Origin: Parvicella sp041583015
GTDB lineage: Bacteria; Bacteroidota; Bacteroidia; Flavobacteriales_D; Parvicellaceae
Reading direction: 5' to 3'
Length of the DNA stretch: 23,732 nt
NCBI GenBank assembly: GCA_041583015.1
Contig: JBFHGR010000055.1
Location: 1-23,732 of the forward strand
This document shows, in pieces, positions 1-7,142 of the stretch; within the stretch, counting starts at the first letter, position 1, and each line of letters begins with the position of its first letter. Both the position numbers and the translations under genes were made by a program. Below the pieces are notes generated by a model that was given only the letters and a program-made list of their open reading frames with translations, ran no database searches and had not been told where the DNA came from.

Positions 1-201
1 GATAGAAACGGATTATCTTATACTATGACGATTACTTCTCCATTGAGAGTTGCAGTAGTTTGTAGATGGATAAAACAAGGGGTAGTGGAAATACAGCCTG
101 ATGGACTTTACTTAAGAGTAGTAGATTTTGGTTCTGGTAGTTGTGATGCAACTGCAACTGTAGAAATCAATAGTCATACTTACACTATTAGCGCTTTATA
201 A
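1..201 (+). CDS. C-terminal fragment of a secreted/surface hypothetical protein (5' end outside window)
   Basis: An open frame enters from the left edge in frame 1 and ends at TAA 199-201, giving the last 66 residues of a protein. The fragment contains TITSPLRVA-like and VEIQPDGLYLRVVDFGSGSCD-like segments followed by a short strand ending YTISAL. From memory, this pattern (threonine/serine-rich strand, cysteine, VEIQ.G, D.G.G.CD, then a final beta strand) resembles the C-terminal domain of uncharacterised Bacteroidota lipoproteins or outer-membrane-associated proteins. The two cysteines (one in VVCRW, one in GSCD) could form a disulfide, which would fit export. No enzymatic motif is visible. 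Function is not assigned, and the start and any signal peptide lie outside the window. Confidence 0.7.
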   Translation, partial: DRNGLSYTMTITSPLRVAVVCRWIKQGVVEIQPDGLYLRVVDFGSGSCDATATVEINSHTYTISAL

Positions 202-273
202 AAATATAATGAATACGGTTCGTGAAGCGAATATGTGTCGGAACTTGCTCATATAAAAAAAAACTGAGAATAA

Positions 274-1047
274 ATGAATATTTTAAAGAGTATACTAGTT
301 GTTTTTTGTGCGACAATCTTATTGTTTGGTTCTTGCTCTATTGAAAAGAGACAGCATACATCAGGTTATCATGTTGAATGGCGTAAGTCAAATAAAAGTA
401 TTGCAGTAGCATCGGAAGAAAAATCAAAAGACGATAAACAGTATTTCATTACGAATGAAATTGTACAACCTACTGAAGGTGAAAATCTACTTGCTGCCAA
501 CGAGGAATTTAATTTAAAACTTTCTGAGACTAAAAAACTAAAAGAGAATATAGCTTCTTACCAGTATAAAAGTCAAAAATTGATTGAGGAGTGTGATGTC
601 ATTATACTTACAAATGGAGATGAGGTTTCTGTTAAAGTATTGGAAGTAGGAATTTCTGAGGTGAAATATTTAAAATGTGATAATTTGAATGGGCCAAGTT
701 ATGTCATCGCAAAACAAGAAATATTTATGATTAAACATAGTAATGGATCCAAAACTGTTCTTACCACTCCTGATTATAGTGCACCTACGCCTACGGTAAA
801 TAATAATAAACTAACAGAGACAGATTATCTGGATACCGTGAATTCAAACGATAAAAGTCTTGCGGTTGCGGTTGTATTGTGGTTTTTTTTAGGAATAATT
901 GGTATTCACCGTTTTTATTTGGGACATATTGGAATTGGCGTACTGTATTTACTTACAGGAGGGCTTTGCGGTATTGGTTGGTTAATTGACGGTATAATGC
1001 TTGTCACTGGCTCATTAAAGCCTAAAAATGGCGATTATATTGATTAG
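274..1047 (+). CDS. TM2 domain protein with lipoprotein-like N-terminus
   Basis: 257 residues. Residues 1-21 look like a lipoprotein signal: a lysine, a hydrophobic stretch, then LFGSC with Cys21 as the potential lipidated residue; the -3 position is Phe, which is atypical. The mature part starts with an SIEKR...YHVEWRK segment seen in many uncharacterised Bacteroidota proteins. A variable linker and a small beta-rich region follow (about 95-160: DVIILTNGDEVSVKVLEVG). The C-terminus (about 193-250) is a TM2 domain: two hydrophobic helices around GIHRFYLG and a GIGWLIDG turn. TM2 proteins are membrane proteins of mostly unknown role. The mix of a lipid-anchor signal with inner-membrane-type helices is odd. 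The next gene, a DUF2752 protein, starts 26 bp downstream and is probably cotranscribed. Family assignment of the C-terminus is firm; function is unknown. Confidence 0.85.
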   Translation: MNILKSILVVFCATILLFGSCSIEKRQHTSGYHVEWRKSNKSIAVASEEKSKDDKQYFITNEIVQPTEGENLLAANEEFNLKLSETKKLKENIASYQYKSQKLIEECDVIILTNGDEVSVKVLEVGISEVKYLKCDNLNGPSYVIAKQEIFMIKHSNGSKTVLTTPDYSAPTPTVNNNKLTETDYLDTVNSNDKSLAVAVVLWFFLGIIGIHRFYLGHIGIGVLYLLTGGLCGIGWLIDGIMLVTGSLKPKNGDYID

Positions 1048-1073
1048 TTGTTCAGTTTGTATTTAGGTTAATA

Positions 1074-1379
1074 ATGATTTTTAGAAAGATGGTAATAACT
1101 ACCTATTTTATTTTGCTTTTGGTTTTGCCAATATTGCTAATCATTTTGCCTTCAGACTTTTTTGATAATGGACAATCGGTTTGTTTTTCTGTGCTTTTAT
1201 TTGATCAAGAATGTCCTGGGTGTGGTATGACAAGAGGTGTGCAGCATCTACTTCATTTAGATTTCATGACAGCCTATCAGTTCAATAAATTAAGCCTGAT
1301 TGTCTTGCCTTTATTGATGTTTTTATGGCTCAAAGAAGTGTATAGAATAACTAAAATGTTATTTCTAAAAAAATATTGA
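1074..1379 (+). CDS. DUF2752 small membrane protein
   Basis: 101 residues, with a hydrophobic helix at about 7-27, a central CPGCGMTRG motif, and a second helix at about 75-92. The CPGCGMTR signature followed by a short amphipathic stretch (HLLHLDFMTAYQFN) and a TM segment is characteristic of DUF2752, a family of small Cys-containing membrane proteins with no established function. The CxxC pair could bind metal or be redox-active, but that is speculative. It follows the TM2 gene by 26 bp; TM2 and DUF2752 proteins are, to my recollection, often neighbours in Bacteroidota, so a shared membrane role is plausible. It converges with miaE, with a 43-bp gap that contains a small inverted repeat. 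Confidence 0.85.
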   Translation: MIFRKMVITTYFILLLVLPILLIILPSDFFDNGQSVCFSVLLFDQECPGCGMTRGVQHLLHLDFMTAYQFNKLSLIVLPLLMFLWLKEVYRITKMLFLKKY

Positions 1380-1402
1380 TTTGAACAAATTTAGTAAGGT
1401 GA

Positions 1403-1419
1403 TGATGCATTAAGCATCA
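1403..1419. terminator. Weak inverted repeat between convergent genes, possible terminator
   Basis: TGATGC and GCATCA are separated by a 5-nt loop, directly after the miaE stop (minus) and 24 nt after the DUF2752 stop (plus). The stem is only 6 bp and neither side is followed by a real T run, so termination is a guess from position. Confidence 0.25.
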
Positions 1420-1422
1420 AAT

Positions 1423-2004
1423 TTATCCGTGAATGGTTTCTTGTTTGCCATAGTTTTTGATGATAGAATCTTCAAATGCTAACCATTCTTTCCACCGTTT
1501 ATCTACGTCTGTATCTACTCCGTACTTTCTCGCAAATTTCAAGAATGTAGTGTAATGATTAGCTTCACTAACCATCAGGTCATTGTAAAATTTAGCCAAC
1601 TCTGGATCTTTAATGTTCTCCGATAAAGTTTTAAATCTTTCACAACTTCTTGCTTCAACCATTGCTGCAAAAAGTAATCTTTCGCAGAGGGCTTGTGTTC
1701 TACTTCCGTCCTTCTTCATAAACTTAAACAGTTCATTCACGTAGTTGTCTTTTTCTTCACGTAATAACTTAAAACCTTTTTCACGAATGATATTAAGGAC
1801 CATCTCAAAATGTTGCATTTCTTCAATAGAGATAGCAGTCATTTCGTCTACCATATCATCTAAGTCAGAATTGTATGTAATCAAAGCAATAGCATTAGAG
1901 GCTGCTTTTTTTTCACACCAAGCGTGATCAGATAATACTGCTTCAAGATTTGTCTCTACCAAATCTACCCATCTCGGGTCAGTTGTTAATTTAAGTCCTA
2001 GCAT
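1423..2004 (-). CDS. miaE: tRNA 2-methylthio-N6-isopentenyl adenosine-37 hydroxylase (MiaE)
   Basis: 193 residues, full length for the family. MiaE is a ferritin-like non-heme diiron monooxygenase that hydroxylates the isopentenyl group of ms2i6A37 in tRNAs reading UNN codons, acting after MiaA and MiaB. The diiron ligand pattern is visible: Glu31 (in HAWCEKKAAS), Glu62 with His65 (EEMQHF), Glu117 (VEARSCERF), and Glu147 with His150 (SEANHYTTF). The four-helix spacing is intact and nothing is missing. The start at 2004 is supported by a perfect -7 box (TAATTTTG) 18 nt upstream on the minus strand. That places an independent promoter just behind the stop of the glycosyltransferase gene (2036), so miaE need not depend on readthrough from it. 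Confidence 0.93.
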   Translation of the reverse strand: MLGLKLTTDPRWVDLVETNLEAVLSDHAWCEKKAASNAIALITYNSDLDDMVDEMTAISIEEMQHFEMVLNIIREKGFKLLREEKDNYVNELFKFMKKDGSRTQALCERLLFAAMVEARSCERFKTLSENIKDPELAKFYNDLMVSEANHYTTFLKFARKYGVDTDVDKRWKEWLAFEDSIIKNYGKQETIHG

Positions 2005-2021
2005 AATCGTTTATTGAATTG

Positions 2022-2029
2022 CAAAATTA
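2022..2029 (-). promoter_or_regulatory. Bacteroidota-type -7 box of miaE
   Basis: Read on the minus strand the sequence is TAATTTTG, a full match to the TAnnTTTG -7 element. It lies 18 nt upstream of the miaE ATG, in the 31-bp gap after the glycosyltransferase gene. No clear TTG -33 element is present at 17-23 bp. Confidence 0.5.
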
Positions 2030-2035
2030 ATGAAT

Positions 2036-3694
2036 TTACTTTGTTTGAACCTTGTATTGATACATTTCATATGCTTCACCTACTTCAATTAGTTCGACCT
2101 GCGTTGTGTCAATATCCCACTGCTTACAAATTTCATTAATGGTCTGATGGTGTTTAGTGCTGACTGCAATATATGTATTCGCACTTTTGATATTAAAATC
2201 TTGATTATCTCGCAGAAATTCCTTCCAATAATATTGAATTGGAGCCTCCATTGGAAATTGACAAACAATAGTACTAGGTTCAGAAATACTAGAAACGATT
2301 ACCTCGGCATTTGCATATCTGAAATCATTCATCATGAAGGCTTTCTTTTGATTAATAGAAAATTGAATAATCAAGACAGCTAACGGAAGGAAGTAAATGA
2401 TGTTTTTTTTAGTGTTTGTAAATAGGGACCCTAGTTGTTCCGCCAATGGAATGTAGAGAAATAAAAGCATTACACTCCAAACACGAGCAGGTGGAATCGC
2501 CTTTTGAAGTAGAATTACAATAGTAAATGATATGATTGCCATCAATAACCATTGTTTGGATTTAGATTTTCTAAAAAGATTTAATAATAGTATGATGACT
2601 AAGAAACCAAAGTAAATGGGTTTAATCATTATGAAATTGTAGTAAAAGTCACGTAAGCCATGTGCTATGTGATAAGTAAATAACTTGCTATAACTTTCAG
2701 TTTCTCCAACACTCACCTTGGAAGTGATATTCATTCCGTATATAAGTAGAATTGGTAAATATAAAATTATTGCCCCCATTATCGTAGCAATAGATAGTTT
2801 TATGGCAATTGTGATTTTTTTGCGAACTACTAGAAATAACATAAAAGCGCCCAGTGGAATTATTGCAACTGGTACAGTCCAAATAGCCAATGAATTAAAA
2901 ATAACGAAAAGTGTTAAGTATTTTGATTGTTGATATTTCAAATAGGAGAGTAGCGCTGAGCAAGACCAGATGCTTAATAGCCAAATAAGTGAGTAACCCC
3001 TGCCAAGAACTGAATATTCGATTAGGATTGGTGAAAATGCAAATAATGAAACTAAAAATATAGCTTGTTTTTTATTGTTGAATAATTGTTGCCCAAGAAC
3101 AAAAAGAGATGGTAAGCATAGCATTCCTGCAATAAAAGCGGGTAACCTTATTGCCCATTCTTGAGATCCAATGAATGTCCCTAGTAATTTATTAATCAAA
3201 TTATAGAAAACATGATTGTTGGGATAGTTGTAATTTGATAAAATATTAGCAAAAGAAGAAGTAGAATATTGATTGACAGAAAACGCTTCGTCATAAGTAA
3301 TAGGATCATTATATAGAAATAACCTAATCAAACCACCGATAAAAATGATGGATAAAATCACAACATTTGTGGATAATTCATTCTTTTTGAAAACATTAAG
3401 GAAGTTGTGAAATTGGTCTAAAACAAAAATACCGAGTCCATCTACCCAATTTTTGAAACTTTTTAAATTATAAATAAGATATCCGATTACCACTACTAGC
3501 AATAGAGCGATGACTAGTCCATTTGTTTTTAATTGGTGGAATGTGTCAATGTTCCAACTTTCAGGGTTGCCATCTTTTGTAGCACTACTAATTTTTTCAG
3601 TAAGCCATTCGTATGAAATAAATTGTATGGTTATAAGCAAAATTGCTAGAATAACTAACACACTAAGAACAACAGAACTGAAACGTAATTTCAT
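2036..3694 (-). CDS. GT39/ArnT-like polytopic membrane glycosyltransferase
   Basis: 552 residues and strongly hydrophobic, with about 11-13 predicted transmembrane segments. The GT-C signature of the PMT/ArnT (GT39) superfamily is present: after a membrane helix there is a periplasmic loop with NDPITYDEAFS (Asp135-Glu136). This is followed by a YNYPNNHVFYNLINKLLG segment and WAIRLPAFIAGMLC, all conserved around the acceptor/donor site. Such enzymes transfer sugars from polyprenyl-phosphate donors to lipids or proteins on the periplasmic side. Two extra helices (about 8-28 and 57-76) and a short loop precede the helix before the DE motif, which is unusual because in classical ArnT the DE loop follows the first helix. 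The C-terminal 90 residues (after about 460) form a soluble domain. Substrate cannot be deduced. No polysaccharide genes adjoin it, so it may act alone. Confidence 0.8.
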   Translation of the reverse strand: MKLRFSSVVLSVLVILAILLITIQFISYEWLTEKISSATKDGNPESWNIDTFHQLKTNGLVIALLLVVVIGYLIYNLKSFKNWVDGLGIFVLDQFHNFLNVFKKNELSTNVVILSIIFIGGLIRLFLYNDPITYDEAFSVNQYSTSSFANILSNYNYPNNHVFYNLINKLLGTFIGSQEWAIRLPAFIAGMLCLPSLFVLGQQLFNNKKQAIFLVSLFAFSPILIEYSVLGRGYSLIWLLSIWSCSALLSYLKYQQSKYLTLFVIFNSLAIWTVPVAIIPLGAFMLFLVVRKKITIAIKLSIATIMGAIILYLPILLIYGMNITSKVSVGETESYSKLFTYHIAHGLRDFYYNFIMIKPIYFGFLVIILLLNLFRKSKSKQWLLMAIISFTIVILLQKAIPPARVWSVMLLFLYIPLAEQLGSLFTNTKKNIIYFLPLAVLIIQFSINQKKAFMMNDFRYANAEVIVSSISEPSTIVCQFPMEAPIQYYWKEFLRDNQDFNIKSANTYIAVSTKHHQTINEICKQWDIDTTQVELIEVGEAYEMYQYKVQTK

Positions 3695-3765
3695 ACCTTA
3701 AAATTAGGAGTTTATTTTGAATGATAATTAATAAACAACGTATTCTTTTTACGCTTTATATAGAC

Positions 3766-3773
3766 TATATTTG
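3766..3773 (+). promoter_or_regulatory. -7 box of the exonuclease/GIY-YIG gene
   Basis: TATATTTG matches TAnnTTTG perfectly. Its last G is the first base of an in-frame GTG (3773), so that GTG cannot be the translated start of a transcript from this promoter. The ATG at 3782 lies 8 nt further on, giving a very short or absent leader. A degenerate TTC sits 20 bp upstream of the box; no good -33 TTG is seen. Confidence 0.55.
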
Positions 3774-3781
3774 TGTCAGTA

Positions 3782-5101
3782 ATGGAGTACGCAATTGTAG
3801 ATATCGAAACCACAGGAAGCCAATATGGTGCTGATAGTATCACTGAAATAGGCATTGTTATTACAGATGGTGTAAAGGAACTAGATAGATATGAAACTTT
3901 GGTTAACCCTCAAGCTAGAATTCCAAAATTTATTGTTCATTTAACGGGTATCAATGAAGAAATGGTGGCTGATGCTCCTGTTTTTGCAGATGTAGCACAT
4001 GAAATACATTCATATCTTGAAGGAAGAGTTTTTGTGGCACACAATGTGAATTTTGATTATAAAATCGTTAAAAGTCACATGGAAAGTGTGGGATTGACTA
4101 TTCCTTCCAAAAGGCTTTGTACGGTAAGATTAAGCAGAAAAATTATTCCTGGTTATCCTTCTTATAGTTTAGGTAAATTATCTGCAAGCTTAGGTTTGAA
4201 ACATCAGAATGCTCACAGAGCAATGGGAGATGCAGAGGTAACTGCAGAGTTGTTCAATATCCTTTTTGAAAAGAACAATGGAGAGTTGGAAGAATCTTTG
4301 AAAGCGAATTCCAAAGAAGCGACATTACCTGCCAATTTACCAAGATCTAGTTTTGATAAGTTACCCAATAAAGCTGGTGTTTATTATTTTCATGATTCCA
4401 AAGGAAAGATTATTTATATCGGAAAAGCAAAAAGTATAGTTAAACGGGTGTCTCAGCATTTTACTGGAAAAAGTAATTTGGATAAAAGAGGTTTCCTAGA
4501 GTCTATTTTTGATGTTTCGTATGAGTTAACCGGCAATGAAGTTGTTGCATCCTTATTGGAAGAAGCAGAGATTAAACATCATTGGCCAGAGTATAATAGT
4601 GCTCAGAAAACACAGATTTTAAAATTTGCAGTTTACAAATATCAAGATCAAGCTGGTCATATTCGATTGGGAGTCAATAAAATTTCGCACCAATACAAAG
4701 GTATTATGCAGTTTCCGTCACTGTCCAAAGCAAGAACTTGGTTGCTAGAAAGTGTAGAAAAATTTAATCTGAATGCTTCTTACTGCGGTATGCAAGTTTT
4801 TGATGATAGTAGTATTTCATTGGAGCAACATTCCAAAAATGTAAAAAAATTCCTCAAAGAATATTTAGCGCTTGAAGAAACCATTGTGTGGACAGGTGCA
4901 GGAAGGAATAAAAGAGAGTTTGCTTTTATCCTAATGGAAAATGGCGTCTATCAGGGGTTTGGTTTCATTGATAAAGATATGTCCATTGAAAAACTAGAAA
5001 TGTTAAAAGAATATCTTATTCCACAACATGATACCGTGATGACGAGAAGAATTTTAGCTTCCAAAAAAGAGAATAGATTGAGGAAGAAGATATTATCTTA
5101 G
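3782..5101 (+). CDS. DnaQ-like DEDDh exonuclease fused to GIY-YIG nuclease domain
   Basis: 439 residues from ATG 3782, chosen over an in-frame GTG at 3773 because that GTG lies inside the -7 box. The N-terminal domain (about 1-165) is a DEDDh 3'-5' exonuclease of the Pol III epsilon type: Asp7/Glu9 (VDIETTG), Asp92 (HNVNFDYKIV), and His145/Asp150 (NAHRAMGDAEVT). A linker leads to a UvrC-like GIY-YIG domain (about 193-275) with GVYYF, IIYIGKAKS, Arg222 in KRVSQHF, and a catalytic Glu in LLEEAEIKHHWPEYN. The last 165 residues match no domain I can name. This fusion is frequent in Bacteroidota, often annotated as DNA polymerase III epsilon; it probably acts in repair or processing rather than as the replicative proofreader, but its substrate is unknown. 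It abuts the convergent rlmD gene with no intergenic base. Confidence 0.88.
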   Translation: MEYAIVDIETTGSQYGADSITEIGIVITDGVKELDRYETLVNPQARIPKFIVHLTGINEEMVADAPVFADVAHEIHSYLEGRVFVAHNVNFDYKIVKSHMESVGLTIPSKRLCTVRLSRKIIPGYPSYSLGKLSASLGLKHQNAHRAMGDAEVTAELFNILFEKNNGELEESLKANSKEATLPANLPRSSFDKLPNKAGVYYFHDSKGKIIYIGKAKSIVKRVSQHFTGKSNLDKRGFLESIFDVSYELTGNEVVASLLEEAEIKHHWPEYNSAQKTQILKFAVYKYQDQAGHIRLGVNKISHQYKGIMQFPSLSKARTWLLESVEKFNLNASYCGMQVFDDSSISLEQHSKNVKKFLKEYLALEETIVWTGAGRNKREFAFILMENGVYQGFGFIDKDMSIEKLEMLKEYLIPQHDTVMTRRILASKKENRLRKKILS

Positions 5102-6547
5102 TTATTTCTTCTCAAACATCATAATACTTTCCACATGTGCTGTATGCGGGAACTGATCTACCAATGAGAACTTCACTAATTCATATCCAGCCTCACGCAA
5201 CTCTTTAGAATCGCGAGCTTGAGTAGCAGGATTACAACTTACATATACAATTCTTTTTGCGTCCAATTCAATCACACGTTTTAGTGCTTTTGGGATGATT
5301 CCCGCTCTTGGAGGATCTAGAATGATCGTATCTATTTTTCCTTTGTATTGAGGATATTCTAATAAGAATTTGCCTACATCTGCAGCAAAGAAATCAAGAT
5401 TGTCAATGCCATTTAATTTAGCATTTTTCTTAGCATTTTTCTTAGCATTTTCTATAGCAGATGCTACAATGTCCACACCGATAACTTTTACATTTTTAAT
5501 TTGAGAAGCGAGTAATTGACCTATTGTACCTGTTCCACAGAATAAATCCATGACAACACTGTCTTCCAATGGATTATTTTCTAATGTGTAATCAATCACT
5601 TTTTGGTAAAGTTTTTCGGCACACTTTGGATTGGTTTGAAAGAAACTTTGCATGCTAATTTCAAAGTTCAACCCAAGTAAATTCTCAATAATAGTAGCAT
5701 TACCATAAATCACATCACTAGGCCCATGTTCTAGTTTGGCTCTATCAGCAACATCATCATTTACTGTGTGAATTACTCCTGCCAATCTTGGCCCTATTAG
5801 TTCAACCAATTTGGCAACAAATCCTTTTTTATCAAATTTATCAAGATTGGTACTAGAGGTAACTAAGTTTAAAAGTAATTTATCTTCATGAAAACTTTTT
5901 CTGACCACCAAATGTCTAAAGAATCCTTCCTTCTTTGGAGGATGCCAAGCAGGCAATCCAGACTCGATAAACCAATGTCTAAGTTCTTTTAATTTGTTTT
6001 CCCATTCTGCATCAAAAAGTCCGGAATCCTTGTCTAAATTCTCTACTTTCCACCAAGTGCCAGAATGTTTAAAACCGAATCCAAAATCATCCACCTCTTC
6101 CAGTGTTTCCATATCATGTCTAATCACAGAAAAAGAATATTCCATCTTATTTCTATAATTGTACGGGTTTGGAGAATTGATGAATTCGTCAAAATAAGAT
6201 TCCGCATTTTGTAGTTCCCCAATTTTTCTGAAAAGATCAATACTTGCTTCTTGCTTAAATTTTGTTTGATGTTCTATAGGAAGCGTTATGTATGGAGCCC
6301 CAGATATTCTTTGATAAGGGATTTCCTGCTCGAGGTCAGAATGCTTAATCACTTCTAGTAATCTACATTCAGCGTGTTTTTTGCGCTTCTTCATGACTCT
6401 TGCTTTTACAATTTGTCCAGGAATTGTGTTCACCACAAAAACAACAAACTTTCCACCGTCTTCAGTTTCTACTCTGCTTATTCCTTTGCCACCAAAAGCT
6501 AAATCATGGATTTCAACTTCTATATCTTCTCCTTTCTTAATTCTCAT
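5102..6547 (-). CDS. rlmD: 23S rRNA (uracil-C5)-methyltransferase RlmD/RumA family, lacking Fe-S cysteines
   Basis: 481 residues. An N-terminal TRAM domain (about 1-65: EVEIHDLAFGGKGISRV) is followed by a central region and a class I SAM methyltransferase. The AdoMet motif MDLFCGTGTIG is at 333-343, DPPRAGI at 411-417, the catalytic nucleophile is Cys438 (YVSCNPAT), the general base is Glu473 (HVESIMMFEK), and SFFQTN is at 301-306. These define the RlmD/TrmA family, which makes m5U in 23S rRNA (m5U1939 in E. coli). The four cysteines that bind the [4Fe-4S] cluster in E. coli RlmD are absent: the usual CGGC segment is replaced by ISGAPYITLP (81-90). A tandem KNAK repeat occurs at about 367-378. 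The start overlaps the bcp stop (ATGA), so the two are translationally coupled. The exact target uridine is inferred from family only. Confidence 0.88.
   Translation of the reverse strand: MRIKKGEDIEVEIHDLAFGGKGISRVETEDGGKFVVFVVNTIPGQIVKARVMKKRKKHAECRLLEVIKHSDLEQEIPYQRISGAPYITLPIEHQTKFKQEASIDLFRKIGELQNAESYFDEFINSPNPYNYRNKMEYSFSVIRHDMETLEEVDDFGFGFKHSGTWWKVENLDKDSGLFDAEWENKLKELRHWFIESGLPAWHPPKKEGFFRHLVVRKSFHEDKLLLNLVTSSTNLDKFDKKGFVAKLVELIGPRLAGVIHTVNDDVADRAKLEHGPSDVIYGNATIIENLLGLNFEISMQSFFQTNPKCAEKLYQKVIDYTLENNPLEDSVVMDLFCGTGTIGQLLASQIKNVKVIGVDIVASAIENAKKNAKKNAKLNGIDNLDFFAADVGKFLLEYPQYKGKIDTIILDPPRAGIIPKALKRVIELDAKRIVYVSCNPATQARDSKELREAGYELVKFSLVDQFPHTAHVESIMMFEKK
5418..5452 (-). repeat. 12-bp in-frame tandem repeat inside rlmD (nearly three units)
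   Basis: On the plus strand TTAGCATTTTTC occurs twice in full (5418-5429, 5430-5441) and once nearly in full (to 5452). It encodes the repeated NAKK in ENAKKNAKKNAKLNG. Relatives usually read AIExAKxNAxLNG here, so one unit looks like a 4-residue insertion in the helix after SAM motif II, likely produced by replication slippage. Confidence 0.85.
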
Positions 6548-6999
6548 ATATCTTCAATCTTTAGGACTTCAAATGCTTTGTTTGTATGATTTTCTGCATT
6601 CATTAGGTCGTGAAAAATTTCCACAATTATACCTTCCTCATTAATGATGTAGGTATATCTTCCCGGAATTAAACCTAGCATAGCCCTTGGAACTCCAAAT
6701 AATTTTCTTAATTTTTTATCACCATCACTTAGCAATGTAAATGGTAGATTGTGATGTTCAGCAAAACTCTGATGACTTTTGGCGCTGTCACCACTTATAC
6801 CTATTACTTCACAGTTATTATCTTGAAATGTAGCATATGCATCTCTAAATGAACAGGCTTGCGCAGTACAAACTTTCGTTTCATTCTTTGGGTAGAAATA
6901 AATGACTAATTTTTTTGATCCAATTAATGGAGTACAGTCAAATGGTTTTCCATGTTGGTCTATACCTTGAAATGATGGGCACTTGTCTCCTATATTCAT
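6544..6999 (-). CDS. bcp: Peroxiredoxin of the BCP/PrxQ type (thiol peroxidase)
   Basis: 151 residues, normal for the family, with no signal peptide, so cytoplasmic. It reduces hydrogen peroxide and organic hydroperoxides using thioredoxin as electron donor. The active-site segment reads YPKNETKVCTAQACSFRD: Pro37, Thr41 and peroxidatic Cys44, with resolving Cys49 five residues on, as in the atypical 2-Cys PrxQ group. The conserved Arg lies in GLIPGRYTYII near residue 119. The usual PKDFTPGC is changed to PKNETKVC, but the PxxxTxxC core is kept. Two further cysteines (7, 22) are not part of the known mechanism. A -7 box (TACTTTTG) lies 22 nt upstream. Its stop overlaps the rlmD start, forming a two-gene operon. 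Confidence 0.93.
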   Translation of the reverse strand: MNIGDKCPSFQGIDQHGKPFDCTPLIGSKKLVIYFYPKNETKVCTAQACSFRDAYATFQDNNCEVIGISGDSAKSHQSFAEHHNLPFTLLSDGDKKLRKLFGVPRAMLGLIPGRYTYIINEEGIIVEIFHDLMNAENHTNKAFEVLKIEDI

Positions 7000-7021
7000 A
7001 TTGTTGAAAGATTACTGGGTG

Positions 7022-7029
7022 CAAAAGTA
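7022..7029 (-). promoter_or_regulatory. -7 box of the bcp-rlmD operon
   Basis: On the minus strand the sequence is TACTTTTG, a perfect TAnnTTTG match, 22 nt before the bcp ATG. No TTG element is found at the expected distance. Confidence 0.5.
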
Positions 7030-7111
7030 GTTTTACTTGTGTTTCTATGCCTATTTTAAGTTAAACTTTTTAACAATTGTTCGTAAAATCAGTAATCCCT
7101 TAATAATTTCT

Positions 7112-7119
7112 TATCTTCG
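7112..7119 (+). promoter_or_regulatory. Near-consensus -7 box upstream of the TPR gene
   Basis: TATCTTCG differs from TAnnTTTG at one position. If it is used, transcription would begin at about 7124-7127, so the ATG at 7125 would be leaderless or excluded and the ATG at 7143 is preferred. Confidence 0.35.
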
Positions 7120-7142
7120 TATCAATGATATTTTATGAAGAT

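Noticed and set aside
214..226. Small inverted repeat TTCG...CGAA before the TM2 gene
   Set aside because: A 4-bp stem only, no T run; not enough to call a terminator or operator.
3773..3781. In-frame GTG as the start of the exonuclease/GIY-YIG gene
   Set aside because: It overlaps the last base of a perfect -7 box, so it would not be in the transcript; ATG 3782 is used.
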